A stretch of DNA of 64,000 nt from Opisthocomus hoazin (GCF_030867145.1 NC_134434.1:3410001-3474000), one strand, 5' to 3'; positions 20,289 to 33,819 are shown, numbered from the stretch's first letter. Numbers and translations are program-made. Notes: a model not told the origin generated them from the letters alone.

Positions 20289-22789
20289 TGATTCCAGTTG
20301 CTGGGGAAGCCTGTCAGCAGAATCAGGCCACGAGTAGGCATTGTGCACGTCCTGCCCTTCCTGGGGAACATGGCCACCGCTTGCTGAGGACTTTGCCTGG
20401 GGAGCATGCCTGAAGGCCACCCCGCTCAGAAATGTCTCTCTTTGATGGGTTGAGGCTACAAAGCTGCTCAGAGACCAGGCAAGCCTCTGCAGGATGGCTG
20501 TTGCGCTGAGGGACAGAGAGCAGAGGAGACTCGGGGTGATCGGAAGGTGATGGTCCAACAAGGCCCTCCTGCGGTCTGGAGTGAAAGCCCGTCGCATGCA
20601 GGGATGGGGACACGGAGGCCTTTGCTGGAGCGGATGAGGCTACCCAGTAGCAGATCTCCGCTCCCCTTGGGCCTCGGTGATGCACACACTTTCCAGGCAC
20701 GCAAAGGGAGCCCAGCAGTTCAGCTGTTGTCTTCGTGCCTGAAAGCGAGCCATCACCAAGTGGACCTGTTTGCTTTGGCGCAGTCTTCCCAAACAACACG
20801 CATCTTTGCATCATTGCCAGGTGGCTTGTTCAGGTCAGTGACCCAGAAGGCCTGGCTTGTTTTCCCTGGCTCAGGGACGCATTGGCACATCCAGGGCATT
20901 CGGGGCCCTGTAATTGCAAGGTGGCACCAGCAGACCACCTCGGAGTCACCTGTGAGTCACGACAAAGTGCTGAGGATCCACCTGGTGCAAGTGATCCATG
21001 CACTGGCATCAGGGGCTCTGGGGGAAATGGATTCAGAGCTGCAGAGGACCCCAGGCGCAACCTCACATCCGCATTCCTGCAGAACTGCAGCTTTGGGTAG
21101 AGTGTTGTCATGGCTGTTAGCGTCTTGCCCAACCACTTGCTGACTCCTGGAAATCCTGGCAAGCTCCTTGGTGAAACAGCAGCCAAAGGAGGGCAGAACG
21201 AACGTGCCCTGATGTTGCCACCCCCGGACGTTTCTGGAGCAGAGAGCAAACGGAGGAAAGCTGCCGCCCCTGCGTGTCCAGGGCCTGGGGAGCCTGCTTT
21301 GTTGAACACACCCGTGTGACAGAGCAGCGGACTGAGGCTGCGGCCATTCAGTGGCACCAGAGCGTGCCCCTGCTACCGTACGAGACCGAGGGGAGACTGT
21401 GCCGGTCTGGAAAGGCCTGGGAGGAGCTCAAAGGCCAGGTGTGTGCTGCCAGCCCTGAGAGCTGCCAGGAGCAAGCCTCTGACTGCCCGTGCTGCTTGGG
21501 AAGATGGGCCACGCTGTCACGCGGGTGGCCATGCTGTTTGGAGGCAGAGTCTAGAAGGAGGCTGTTGTCTTCTCCTGCAAAGGACTGATGGCTCTGTCTC
21601 ACTTCTGCCGTCGTTTCCAGCAGCGCCATGCTCTGGGGCTGTTGTGCCATCCTGCTGGAAGAGTCGACGCAGTGCCACAGCTCACAGCTCACAACTGAAG
21701 GGCAGCAAAGAGGCTGCCCGTCGCTTCCAGCCCCCAAAGCCCCAAGGTGCGGCCCCTTGAGACATGGCCCAGCCCAGCAGAAGCGCCACGGGTTGCTCTC
21801 CCTTTGGGCAATTGAGAGGTGATGGAAAGAGGAGCAGACGCCAGGACAGACACTCCGCTCCTCACGTAGCCTCCTCTGCCACCACACAGGAGCAGGACTC
21901 AGCCCCTCACAGCTCCACTACAGCAGGCAGTGAGTGCCGTCGCCGGGCTGCTCTTGTCCTTGGCCTGCCATCCTGTCCTGCTGCTGGATGCGGGAAGGGC
22001 GGGGAGGCATTCCTCTGCCGCATGAGGAGCCTGGCATTTGCTGCGCCCGAGCAAAGCTGAGGCAGCGGGACAGGGCACATGCATTCACCTGCCTCAGCAG
22101 GTGTGCGGTAACACCTGAGGGCAGGAAGCGGACAGCACAGGCCCAGGCTTGCTCCGCAAGATGCCTTCTGCTTTGCACTGCAGCCACAAGAGGACATGTC
22201 CTGCCCAGGGCTACCAAGGCCACCACAAGTGAAAAGCACCTTCAGCCAAATGCCTAGCAGTTTACTCCTCAGCCACTTTGACCTTGCACCCTTGGGGCAG
22301 ACTGCCCACTTGGAGAACGAGAATTTTGAGACTCAGAATTGACACATTTCCACAGAACAAGACCTTTTCTCCTTTGTTTTGAGGCCGCCAACAAGCTACC
22401 TGGCCCCCTCTAAGAATGGTCCCCGTGCCCCCATCCCTTCACACTACGGCACTTCTCTCCATCGCAGAAAGGGTCCTTCTCTGGGCTTCACCTTCCAACC
22501 ACTCTGGGGATCGGAGTCCTGTCCTTTCTGTGTCGCTGGGACAGACAGTCAGCCAGCCAGCCGAGGCTTAGCTGATTGCTGAGCCCTTCCAGGGCCCTGC
22601 AGGACCTTATGTTTTGCAGGGTCAGCCTCAGCCCTGCAACCGGAGACCCAAGAGAGTAGCCTTCTTCAGGAGTGCTCCACAGCTGAAAGAGGCCTGGCTG
22701 AGGCTGGTAGTCACCTTCCCCAGCAAGGATGCGCTCAACCATGGACAGGGCCTGCAGCTACTGAAACCCTTTCCCGGGAACTGGCATGG

Positions 22790-23063
22790 GACCTCAAATG
22801 ACCATGGCTTTGAGCAGCTGACATCTACTGCATCACTGTGCTTGCACCCAATAGGGAACTGCAAGCCAGACCTTTCAGATCAAAGAGACAAGTTCTTCAT
22901 CTCTTGGCTGTGCTTTGCAAGCCTCAAATTGCTCTTTGTTCACGTGCTTCACAAAGAAGGCGTGTTCCAGGTCTCCTGAGGTGCTGGCTGACCGTATAAA
23001 AAGCCTGTGTCACTCCAGGCCCTTCCATCCACATCTCCTCCCTTGCTCTCCACGGTGAACTTG
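22790..23063 (+). promoter_or_regulatory. Type A promoter and first exon, gene 4
   Basis: TATAAAAA at 22995-23002; distal GACCTCAAATG at 22790-22800; donor at 23064. In the intron an antisense TATA-like CTTTTATA is present at 23254-23261; most type A copies have CTTTTGTA there. Confidence 0.8.
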
Positions 23064-23516
23064 GTAAGTCTGAACTCACTCCTTCTCATCCTGCTGGTAG
23101 GATGTCTGTCAGGTGAACGGCTTCCCTTTGTGCATGGTCCTTCTGGGACTTGGTGCAGGCTTGAAAATACACTGTGCTACCCTCTTCTAGGAGGTGAGTT
23201 GGTGAGGGAAGACGGAAGGCTTTGTTCCCTTCCAACAGGGAGTCAATTGGGATCTTTTATAGCAGTGGCTCTGCTGAAGTCCGAGCCTGGATGACCAGTG
23301 CTGTCTAACCCGTCACCAGGTGCTTCCTCGCCCATCCACAGTGCAGCAGCGAGCTGCCTTGGTCACCTTTGGCACAGAAGGGAACTTTTGAGGGACATCC
23401 AGGCTGACCCAGGCACTGTTGGTTCTGGGGGAGCCGAGACGGGGAGCTGAAAGGGCCTGAGAGCTAATGCCCTCTGCTCCCACCCGGTCTTGCAGGGTCG
23501 CCACTCTCCGCCAGAC

Positions 23517-23846
23517 ATGTCGTGCTACAGCCCGTGCGCGCCAGCTGCCTGCGGCCCAGCCCCGCTTGCCAACAGCTGCAACGAGCCGTGCGTCCTCCGG
23601 TGCGCCGACTCCAGCGTTACGATCCAGCCCTCGCCAGTCCTGGTGACGCTGCCCGGCCCAATCCTCAGCTCCTTCCCTCAGAGCACAGCCGTGGGATCCA
23701 GCGCGTCGGCTGCCGTGGGGAGCTCTCTCAGCGCTGCCAGTGTGCCCATCGCTTCTGGGGGCTCCCTGGGTCTGGGGGGCTTTGGGTGGTACGGTCTGGG
23801 CCGTGGGCTCTGTGGGCCTCTGGGACGGGGCAATCTCTTATGCTGA
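23517..23846 (+). CDS. Feather beta-keratin, gene 4
   Basis: Identical 109-residue product. Type A intron 23064-23495 (432 bp); poly(A) signal 24198-24203. Small 3'-UTR differences only (for example near 24,052 and 24,241). Confidence 0.95.
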   Translation: MSCYSPCAPAACGPAPLANSCNEPCVLRCADSSVTIQPSPVLVTLPGPILSSFPQSTAVGSSASAAVGSSLSAASVPIASGGSLGLGGFGWYGLGRGLCGPLGRGNLLC

Positions 23847-25133
23847 AGCCCGTGGATTGCCTGCCCGCGGTCGAGCGCCCTGAGCCTCGAGGAAAGCCCT
23901 GGAGCCAGCCCTGCGAGCACGGCCGTGGTCTGCAGAGGAGCCGAGCTCCCAGCGCTCTGCCTGCAGGAAGGAGCCGGTGCTGGCCTTCCTCCTCTTCCCA
24001 ACGAAGCCTCTCTCTTTCCGCCTCTTGCTCTGCTTTGCCTTATGCTCCCCTGAAAATGCCTCCTCCTTCCTTCCGTAGCAACGGGTCTAGGTGATGCATG
24101 ATTGCCGGAGCCTTGAAGGGCAGTTGGATGAGCTTTACTCAGCCTCCAAACTGCATTGCTTAAGCTCTCGTCGTTTCCATTTTCCTTTGATTTTCTCATT
24201 AAAGACATTGGGCATCAGCTTGGCAAGAGAGTCGTGTCTCATTCTCCCCTCTTCTCCAAAGCCCTTTAGCTGAGTATCCAAAAGGGTTCCTCCCTTGGTA
24301 AAACTACAGGTTTCTGCAGAGTTCCTGGGTTTGAGAGAGCCTCGTCTCTCCCCGCTGACATCCCGTAGCAATAGGGACGAGGCCAGTGTCTCAGGTGAGA
24401 ACTGGTGTGGAAGGAGCCCTATCACTCGTCGGCACACCTTGAAGGCCACAAAACAAAGTATGAAGGAAGTCCAGGTTTTCTGTTGAATGTCCCCGTGCTG
24501 CATTGATCACAGCAGGGACTCAACAGACTGCTGGATTAACGAGAGCCAATGATGGCCGTGGCTACCTTGTTACGGAAGTCTTTGTTTAGGACGCGGGAAG
24601 CGAATCCCAGGAAATTTTCATAGCCACAATGGGGAGTGAATGCCAGCAGTGTGTGGAAGCAGCTTGGCAGAGCACTGCATTTCCCAGGCCAGTCCTCCCT
24701 CGTGCCGTGGGCTCCTGCGCCAGAGACAGTCCTGAATCTGCAAGTGCCCCTTGTTCACCTGGCCAAGGCTGAGGCACATGCTGCGTCCTGGTGAGAAGTG
24801 CACCAGTCAAGTGGGAGTGAATCCTGTCCCTGTGAGGTGGTGGTATCCTTCCAGAAGGCAACGGGAATGTGGCTGGTGGCAAATTAATCTCAAAGTGAGG
24901 GTCAAGTCCTTTGGAGGTGCGAAGCCACTGCACGGTCACTGTCCCATGCTCCTTGCCAGAAAGGAGCATGGGGCTGTGCTGTTCAGTCACCTTCTGATGT
25001 GAACGCAAGCACCTGTTTCCCAAAGGTCCCTGGAGCACAGCCAGCTGTCGGGAAAGTGGAGCAGTGGCAAAAGGCAAAATCTGGAGCCCGGCTCCTTCTC
25101 TCCGATGTGAAACAGTATGAAATGGTGTATGTG

Positions 25134-25359
25134 CCAGGAGCAGGAGAAGGAGCAGCTGGAGCAGCAAGCTGAGGAGCAGCGTCAGCGGCAGTGGCACCCG
25201 TGTCAGTTGCAGGAGCAGGAGAAGCAGGAGCAGGAGCAGGAGCAGTGTCAGCGGCAGTGGCACCCGTGTCAGTTGCAGGAGCAGGAGAAGCAGCAGCAGG
25301 AGCAGGAGCAGTGTCAGCGGCAGCCGTGGCAGGCGTGGCGGCAGCAGCAGCAGCAGCAT
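25134..25359. repeat. GAGCAG-rich minisatellite, T2
   Basis: Two further ~70-bp units, with fewer GAGCAG hexamers than T1. Confidence 0.85.
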
Positions 25360-25362
25360 GCT

Positions 25363-25444
25363 GACGAGGTGGCCGAGTGGTGAAGGCGATGGACTGCTAA
25401 TCCATTGTGCTCTGCACGCGTGGGTTCGAATCCCATCCTCGTCG
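25363..25444 (+). tRNA. tRNA-Ser(GCT), copy 2
   Basis: Identical in sequence to copy 1, including the GTGGTGAAGG D loop. Confidence 0.9.
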
Positions 25445-25569
25445 GTCGGTCTGTCTGCCCAACGATGGGCAAAGTAGTTTCTTTCAGAGGGCAAGAGGAA
25501 CAAGAAGGGAAAGAAGGAAGATCCAGGGAGCTCACCGCATGCCCAGCCTCTCCTCCATCCTCTGGGAAG

Positions 25570-25764
25570 ATGATAGAGCAAAACATTTCCTGGAAGTACC
25601 TTCCAAACATAGGTGCCACAGGAAAGTGGTGGGGAGAAGTAAGCGTGGGTTTATGAAGGAGAAGTCAAGCTTAAGCAAGCTGGTAGCCCTCTACAGTCAG
25701 ATGACTAGCTTGGAGGAGAAGGGAAGAGCAGTGGATGTTGCTCACCTTGCCTTCAGTAAGGCTC
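25570..25764 (+). mobile_element. CR1 LINE RT fragment, T2
   Basis: Homologous to 17200-17394. Confidence 0.85.
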
Positions 25765-25865
25765 AGCCAGAGACAGGAATGAAAAACAATTTCCGCGTAA
25801 ACCCTTTTCCATCACAGAACATTGCACGTCTGATATTTGTATGGCAGGTATTGCCCTTACCCGTA

Positions 25866-26160
25866 CACAGAACCTCGGAATTGTTGGGATTGGAAGAGAA
25901 CTCCTGAGATCCTTCAGCCCAAGCCAACTGCCCCGCCAGAGTCTACTTTAGCTGGTTGCTGAGGGCCTAGTGCAGTTGCGTTTTGAGTATCTGCAGGGAT
26001 GGAGACTGCAGAACCTCTCTGGGCAATCTGGTCCACTGTTTGACCGCCCTCACGCTAGAGATGCAATTTCATGCATTTTAATTTGTGCCCATTTGCTCTT
26101 GCGCTGCCACTTGCTACTGCTGAGAAGAGTCTGTCTCCCTCTTCGTTCCCTTCCATCAGG
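25866..26160 (-). mobile_element. CR1 LINE 3' end fragment, T2
   Basis: Homologous to 17496-17790. Confidence 0.85.
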
Positions 26161-27731
26161 TATGGGAAGAACCCCAGCTCTCACGGCCTGCCGTCATATT
26201 GCAGACGCACCAAGCCCTTAAGCAGCTTTGTGACAAGGCAGGGATCTGCAGGGAAGACCTGCAGTGTGGAGGCAGGAGCAGCCAGCAGCCAGCCATGCCT
26301 GCCAGCGGTGTGCTGTCCCAGGGGGTCAGGAGCGACGTAGCAGGGGTCAGAGCGACTGGGACAATCCAGCGTGGTTATGAAAGGCACAGAGGTGCCCGGA
26401 GCCTCCCTCATCCTGCCCACACGACCTCCCCTCTCTTACACACGTTTGCACTTCTGCCTCTCTGACCACCGGTCTCCCTCTCCCAGACCCTGGACATTAC
26501 CTTGGGATACCTCTTCCCCACAACCGTGGGCCTCTTGCTCTCCCCGCCCTGCTGTCCTCTGGGCACACTTCCCAGGAGTGTGGCACTCCCGAGGATGCCG
26601 CGTGTCTTATGGTGTGAGCAGCTGTGAGCAGCATGCCTGGACACACCAGCGTGCAGAGAAGATGCAGGAAGAAGAGGCTAGGGCTTGGCTGAGGGCCTGA
26701 GAGCTCAGAATGCTGCTGAGCCCACCCCCGTAGCCACCCCTCTGGCAGCCTGGCATATCCCTAAGGCCTGAGAGCCAGCTGAACGGGACCACTGCTCCCA
26801 CGGCCAGTGCGGCTGGGTCTGAATCCAGAGGGAGGGTCTGTGAGAGATGAGAAAGGGGCTGCCTGCTGCGGAGAGGTCAGCTGCTTCAGCGGTGCCTTAA
26901 TCTCACCTGGCCAGCCTCAGGGAAGCAAAGAAGAGCAGAACTCTTGCTCATCAACAGGCGAGCTTGGCGGTTTGGACAGCCAGCAGCATCCCTTTCTGGG
27001 TGGTGGCTGCTGAACCCAGAAGCCCAGCAGAGCTCAGGCTGCCACAGCTCCACGGCCTCAGGCCCAGCCAACAATCAGGGCAATTCTGTGATTCTAGGAA
27101 TGTCTGGGCTTCCTTCATACTTTGTTTTGTGGCTTTCAAGGTGTGCCGACGAGTGATGGGGCTCCTTCCACACCAGTTCTCACCTGAGACACTGGCCTCG
27201 TCCCCATTGCTACGGGATGTCAGCGGGGAGAGACGAGGCTCTCTCAAACCCAGGAACTGTGGAGAAACCTGTAGTTTTACCAAGGGAGGAACCCTTTTGG
27301 ATACTCAGCTAAAGGGCTTTGGAGAAGAGGGGAGAATGAGACACGACTCTCTTGCCAAGCTGATGCCCAATGTCTTTAATGAGAAAATCAAAGGAAAATG
27401 GAAACGACGAGAGCTTAAACAATGCAGTTGGGAGGCTGAGTAAAGCTCATCCAACTGCCCTTCAAGGCTCCGGCAATCATGCATCACCTAGACCCGTTGC
27501 TACGGAAGGAAGGAGGAGGCATTTGCAGGGTCGCATAAGGCAAAGCAGAGCAAGAGGCGGAAAGAGAGAGGCTTCGTTGGGAAGAGGAGGAAGGCCAGCA
27601 GCGGCTCCTTCCTGCAGGCAGAGCGCTGGGAGCTCGGCTCCTCTGCAGACCACGGCCGTGCTCGCAGGGCTGGCTCCAGGGCTTTCCTCGAGGCTCAGGG
27701 CGCTCGACCGCGGGCAGGCAATCCACGGGCT

Positions 27732-28061
27732 TCAGCATAAGAGATTGCCCCGTCCCAGAGGCCCACAGAGCCCACGGCCCAGACCGTACCACCCAAAGCC
27801 CCCCAGACCCAGGGAGCCCCCAGAAGCGATGGGCACACTGGCAGCGCTGAGAGAGCTCCCCACGGCAGCCGACGCGCTGGATCCCACGGCTGTGCTCTGA
27901 GGGAAGGAGCTGAGGATTGGGCCGGGCAGCGTCACCAGGACTGGCGAGGGCTGGATCGTAACGCTGGAGTCGGCGCACCGGAGGACGCACGGCTCGTTGC
28001 AGCTGTTGGCAAGCGGGGCTGGGCCGCAGGCAGCTGGCGCGCACGGGCTGTAGCACGACAT
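27732..28061 (-). CDS. Feather beta-keratin, gene 5
   Basis: Identical 109-residue product. Type B intron 28083-28377; poly(A) signal 27380-27375. Pairs head-to-head with gene 6. Confidence 0.95.
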   Translation of the reverse strand: MSCYSPCAPAACGPAPLANSCNEPCVLRCADSSVTIQPSPVLVTLPGPILSSFPQSTAVGSSASAAVGSSLSAASVPIASGGSLGLGGFGWYGLGRGLCGPLGRGNLLC

Positions 28062-28377
28062 GTCTGGCGGAGAGTGGCGACCCTGCAAGACCGGGTGGGA
28101 GCAGAGGGCATTAGCTCTCAGGCCCTTTCAGACCCCCAGCTCTTCTACTGCAGACCAAGAGGCTCCCGCCTCTTGGCATCGGGCTGTTTGCTTCCTGATC
28201 ATCAGCCCTTGTCGCGAGCCTTGGAAAGAAAGGCGGCTGGCAAAGAATCCAGCCAACGCCGCCTTTCACATCCTAGACCATCCAGCGAGCACAAGGGAGG
28301 AAAATAGCATGCATCCCTCTCCACAAAATCTGTCCTGCCAGCCGAGGAGAGAAGAGGCAAAATGAACTGAGACTCAC

Positions 28378-28658
28378 CAACTTCACAGAGCAGAGGAAGG
28401 CACGAGGAGAGGATAGAGGAGCTGGGAGCTGGGCACACTTTTATAGTGCGTCCCAGAGCCCCAGGGGAGCTGAACAACGACACAAACACGAAGCATGTTG
28501 AGAAACAGCACTTTTGGCTCCTCAAAGCTCTGCTGGTAGATGAAAAACATGCCTCCTTTGCCTGAAATGCTTGGCTCCCTTTTCATCCTGGCCAGCACTG
28601 CAGTGATTTTGTCGATAGCAATTTTGTTTCTTCCCCAGACCAATGCTCATTTGAGGTC
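28378..28658 (-). promoter_or_regulatory. Type B promoter and first exon, gene 5
   Basis: TATAAAAG at 28445-28438; distal GACCTCAAATG at 28658-28648. Confidence 0.8.
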
Positions 28659-31159
28659 TGATTCCAGTTGCTGGGGAAGCCTGCCAGCAGATTCAGGCCA
28701 CGAGTAGGCGTCGTGCACGTCCTGCCCTTCCTGGGGAACATGGCCACTGCTTGCTGAGGACTTTGCCTGGGGAGCATGCCTGAAGGCCACCCCTCTCAGA
28801 AAGGTCTCTCTTTGATGGGTTGAGGCTACAAAGCTGCTCAGAGACCAGGCAAGCCTCTGCAGGATGGCTGTTGCGCTGAGGGACAGAGAACAGAGGAGAC
28901 TCGGGGTGATCGGAAGGTGATGGTCCAACAAGGCTCTCCTGCGGTCTGGAGTGAAAGCCCGTCGCATGCAGGGATGGGGACACGGAGGCCTTTGCTGGAG
29001 CGGATGAGGGTACCCGGTAGCAGATCTCCGCTCCCCTTGGGCCTCGGTGAGGCACACACTTTCCAGGCACGCAAAGGGAGCCCAGCAGTTCAGCTGTTGT
29101 CTTCGTGCCTGAAAGAGAGCCATCACCAAGTGGACCTGTTTGCTTTGGCGCAGTCTTCCCAAACAACACACATCTTTGCATCATTGCCAGGTGGCTTGTT
29201 CAGGTCAGTGACCCAGAAGGCCTGGCTTGTTTTCCCTGGCTCAGGGACGCATTGGCACATCCAGGGCATTCGGGGCCCTGTAATTGCAAGGTGGCACCAG
29301 CAGACCACCTCGGAGTCACCTGTGAGTCACGACAAAGTGCTGAGGATCCACCTGGTGCAAGTGATCCATGCACTGGCATCAGGGGCTCTGGGGGAAATGG
29401 ATTCAGAGCTGCAGAGGACCCCAGGCGCAACCTCACATCCGCATTCCTGCAGAACTGCAGCTTTGGGTAGAGTGTTGTCATGGCTGTTAGCGTCTTGCCC
29501 AACCACTTGTTGACTCCTGGAAATCCTGGCAAGCTCCTTGGTGAAACAGCAGCCAAAGAAGGGCAGAACGAACGTGCCCTGATGTTGCCACCCCCGGACG
29601 TTTCTGGAGCAGAGACCAAACGGAGGAAAGCTGCCGCCCCTGCGTGTCCAGGGCCTGGGGAGCCTGCTTTGTTGAACACACCCGTGTGACAGAGCAGCGG
29701 ACTGAGGCTGCGGCCATTCAGTGGCACCAGAGCGTGCCCCTGCTACCGTACGAGACCGAGGGGAGACTGTGCCGGTCTGGAAAGGCCTGGGAGGAGCTCA
29801 AAGGCCAGGTGTGTGCTGCCAGCCCTGAGAGCTGCCAGGAGCAAGCCTCTGACTGCCTGTGCTGCTTGGGAAGATGGGCCACGCTGTCACCCGGGTGGCC
29901 ATGCTGTTTGGAGCAAGAGTCTAGAAGGAGGCTGTTGTCTTCTCCTGCAAAGGACTGATGGCTCTGTCTCACTTCTGCCGTCGTTTCCAGCAGCGCCATG
30001 CTCTGGGGCTGTTGTGCCATCCTGCTGGAAGAGTCGACGCAGTGCCACAGCTCACAGCTCACAACTGAAGGGCAGCAAAGAGGCTACCCATCGCTTCCAG
30101 CCCCCAAAGCCCCAAGATGCGGCCCCTTGAGACGTGGCCCAGCCCAGCAGAAGCGCCACGGGTTGCTCTCCCTTTGGGCAATTGAGAGGTGATGGAAAGA
30201 GGAGCAGACGCCAGGACAGACACTCCGCTCCTCACGTAGCCTCCTCTGCCACCACACAGGAGCAGGACTCAGCCCCTCACAGCTCCACTACAGCAGGCAG
30301 TGAGTGCCGTCGCCGGGCTGCTCTTGTCCTTGGCCTGCCATCCTGTCCTGCTGCTGGATGCGGGAAGGGCGGGGAGGCATTCCTCTGCCGCATGAGGAGC
30401 CTGGCATTTGCTGCGCCCGAGCAAAGCTGAGGCAGCGGGACAGGGCACATGCATTCACCTGCCTCAGCAGGTGTGCGGTAACACCTGAGGGCAGGAAGCG
30501 GACAGCACAGGCCCAGGCTTGCTCCGCAAGATGCCTTCTGCTTTGCACTGCAGCCACAAGAGGACATGTCCTGCCCAGGGCTGCTAAGGCCACCACAAGT
30601 GAAAAGCACCCTCAGCCAAATGCCTAGCAGTTTACTCCTCAGCCACTTAGACCTTGCACCCTTGGGGCTGACTGCCCACTTGGAGAACAAGAGTTTTGAG
30701 ACTCAGAATTGACACATTTCCACAGAACAAGACCTTTTCTCCTTTGTTTTGAGGCCGCCAACAAGCTACCTGGCCCCCTCTAAGAATGGTCCCCGTGCCC
30801 CCATCCCTTCACACTACGGCACTTCTCTCCATCGCAGAAAGGGTCCTTCTCTGGGCTTCACCTTCCAACCACTCTGGGGATCGGAGTCCCGTCCTTTCTG
30901 TGTCGCTGGGACAGACAGGCAGCCAGCCAGCCGAGGCTTAGCTGATTGCTGAGCCCTTCCAGGGCCCTGCAGGACCTTATGTTTTGCAGGGTCAGCCTCA
31001 GCCCTGCAACCGGAGACCCACGTGAGTAGCCTTCTTCAGGAGTGCTCCACAGCTGAAAGAGGCCTGGCTGAGGCTGGTAGTCACCTTCCCCAGCAAGGAT
31101 GCGCTCAACCATGGACAGGGCCTGCAGCTACTGAAACCCTTTCCCGGGAACTGGCATGG

Positions 31160-31433
31160 GACCTCAAATGACCACGGCTTTGAGCAGCTGACATCTACTG
31201 CATCACTGTGCTTGCACCCAATAGGGAACTGCAAGCCAGACCTTTCAGATCAAAGAGACAAGTTCTTCATCTCTTGGCTGTGCTTTGCAAGCCTCAAATT
31301 GCTCTTTGTTCACGTGCTTCACAAAGAAGGCGTGTTCCAGGTCTTCTGAGGCGCTGGCTGACCGTATAAAAAGCCTGTGTCACTCCAGGCCCTTCCATCC
31401 ACATCTCCTCCCTTGCTCTCCACGGTGAACTTG
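31160..31433 (+). promoter_or_regulatory. Type A promoter and first exon, gene 6
   Basis: TATAAAAA at 31365-31372; distal GACCTCAAATG at 31160-31170; donor at 31434. Confidence 0.8.
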
Positions 31434-31888
31434 GTAAGTCTGAACTCACTCCTTCTCATCCTGCTGGTAGGATGTCTGTCAGGTGAACGGCTTCCCTTCT
31501 GTGCATGGTCCTTCTGGGACTTGGTGCAGGCTTGAAAATACACTGTGCTACCCTCTTCTAGGAGGTGAGTTGGTGAGGGAAGACGGAAGGCTTTGTTCCC
31601 TTCCAACAGGGAGTCAGTTGGGATCTTTTGTAGCAGTGGCTCTGCTGAAGTCCGAGCCTGGATGACCAGTACTGTCTAACGCGTCACCAGGTGCTTCCTC
31701 GCCCATCCACAGTGCAGCAGCGAGCTGCCTTGGTCACCTTTGGCACAGAAGGGAACTTCTGAGGGACATCCAGGCCGACCCAGGCACTGTTGGTTCTCGG
31801 GGGAGCCGAGACGGGGAGCTGAAAGGGCCTGAGAGCTAATGCCCTCTGCTCCCACCCGGTCTTGCAGGGTCGCCACTCTCCGCCAGAC

Positions 31889-32218
31889 ATGTCGTGCTAC
31901 AGCCCGTGCGCGCCAGCTGCCTGCGGCCCAGCCCCGCTTGCCAACAGCTGCAACGAGCCGTGCGTCCTCCGGTGCGCCGACTCCAGCGTTACGATCCAGC
32001 CCTCGCCAGTCCTGGTGACGCTGCCCGGCCCAATCCTCAGCTCCTTCCCTCAGAGCACAGCCGTGGGATCCAGCGCGTCGGCTGCCGTGGGGAGCTCTCT
32101 CAGCGCTGCCAGTGTGCCCATCGCTTCTGGGGGCTCCCTGGGTCTGGGGGGCTTTGGGTGGTACGGTCTGGGCCGTGGGCTCTGTGGGCCTCTGGGACGG
32201 GGCAATCTCTTATGCTGA
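31889..32218 (+). CDS. Feather beta-keratin, gene 6
   Basis: Identical 109-residue product. Type A intron 31434-31867; poly(A) signal 32570-32575. Converges with gene 7 across T3. Confidence 0.95.
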   Translation: MSCYSPCAPAACGPAPLANSCNEPCVLRCADSSVTIQPSPVLVTLPGPILSSFPQSTAVGSSASAAVGSSLSAASVPIASGGSLGLGGFGWYGLGRGLCGPLGRGNLLC

Positions 32219-33505
32219 AGCCCGTGGATTGCCTGCCCGCGGTCGAGCGCCCTGAGCCTCGAGGAAAGCCCTGGAGCCAGCCCTGCGAGCACGGCCGTGG
32301 TCTGCAGAGGAGCCGAGCTCCCAGCGCTCTGCCTGCAGGAAGGAGCCGCTGCTGGCCTTCCTCCTCTTCCCAACGAAGCCTCTCTCTTTCCGCCTCTTGC
32401 TCTGCTTTGCCTTATGCTCCCCTGCAAATGCCTCCTCCTTCCTTCCGTAGCAACGGGTCTAGGTGATGCGTGATTGCCGGAGCCTTGAAGGGCAGTTGGA
32501 TGAGCTTTACTCAGCCTCCCAACTGCATTGCTTAAGCTCTCGTCGTTTCCATTTTCCTTTGATTTTCTCATTAAAGACATTGGGCATCAGCTTGGCAAGA
32601 GAGTCGTGTCTCCTTCTCCCCTCTTCTCCAAAGCCCTTTAGCTGAGTATCCAAAAGGGTTCCTCCCTTGGTAAAACTACAGGTTTCTCCAGAGTTCCTGG
32701 GTTTGAGAGAGCCTCGTCTCTCCCCGCTGACATCCCGTAGCAATGGGGACGAGGCCAGTGTCTCAGGTGAGAACTGGTGTGGAAGGAGCCCCATCACTCG
32801 TCGGCACACCTCGAAGGCCACAAAACAAAGTATGAAGGAAGTCCAGGTTTTCTGTTGAATGTCCCCGTGCTGCATTGATCACAGCAGGGACTCAACAGAC
32901 TGCTGGATTAACGAGAGCCAATGATGGCCGTGGCTACTTTGTTACGGAAGTCTTTGTTTAGGACGTGGGAAGCGAATCCCAGGAAATTTTCATAGCCACA
33001 ATGGGGAGTGAATGCCAGCAGTGTGTGGAAGCAGCTTGGCAGAGCATTGCATTTCCCAGGCCAGTCCTCCCTCGTGCCGTGGGCTCCTGCGCCAGAGACA
33101 GTCCTGAATCTGCAAGTGCCCCTTGTTCACCTGGCCAAGGCTGAGGCACATGCTGCGTCCTGGTGAGAAGTGGACCAGTCAAGTGGGAGTGAATCCTGTC
33201 CCTGTGAGGTGGTGGTATCCTTCCAGAAGGCAACGGGAATGTGGCTGGTGGCAAATTAATCTCAAAGTGAGGGTCAAGTCCTTTGGAGGTGCGAAGCCAC
33301 TGCAGGGTCACTGTCCCGTGCTCCTTGCCAGGAAGGAGCATGGGGCTGTGCTGTTCAGTCACCTTCTGATGTGAACGCAAGCACCTGTTTCCCAAAGGTC
33401 CCTGGAGCACAGCCAGCTGTCGGGAAAGTGGAGCAGTGGCAAAAGGCAAAATCTGGAGCCCGGCTCCTTCTCTCCAATGTGAAACAGTATGAAATGGTGT
33501 ATGTG

Positions 33506-33734
33506 CCAGGAGCAGGAGAAGGAGCAGCTGGAGCAGCAAGCTGAGGAGCAGCGTCAGCGGCAGTGGCACCCGTGTCAGTTGCAGGAGCAGGAGAAGCAGG
33601 AGCAGGAACAGGAGCAGTGTCAGTGGCAGTGGCACCCGTGTCAGTTGCAGGAGCAGGAGAAGCAGCAGCAGGAGCAGGAGCAGTGTCAGCGGCAGCCGTG
33701 GCAGGCGTGGCGGCAGCAGCAGCAGCAGCAGCAT
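33506..33734. repeat. GAGCAG-rich minisatellite, T3
   Basis: Two further units; one unit has CAGTGGCAGTGG instead of CAGCGGCAGTGG. Confidence 0.85.
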
Positions 33735-33737
33735 GCT

Positions 33738-33819
33738 GACGAGGTGGCCGAGTGGTGAAGGCGATGGACTGCTAATCCATTGTGCTCTGCACGCGTGGGT
33801 TCGAATCCCATCCTCGTCG
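33738..33819 (+). tRNA. tRNA-Ser(GCT), copy 3
   Basis: Same 82-nt sequence as copy 1. Confidence 0.9.

Larger units (their letters stand above)
19762..23446. other. Head-to-head spacer H2 (B left, A right)
   Basis: 3,685 bp, same layout as H1 with scattered substitutions and a net two-base loss. No separate gene recognised. Confidence 0.7.
24476..27102. other. Tail-to-tail spacer T2
   Basis: 2,627 bp, same order as T1, with a shorter minisatellite. The ~600 bp before the minisatellite and ~900 bp after the CR1 pieces hold nothing recognisable. Confidence 0.75.
28132..31818. other. Head-to-head spacer H3 (B left, A right)
   Basis: 3,687 bp. It carries variants (for example CACCCGGGTGG at about 29,888 and GGAGCAAGAGTC at about 29,930) that recur in H6 but not in H4. 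Confidence 0.7.
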
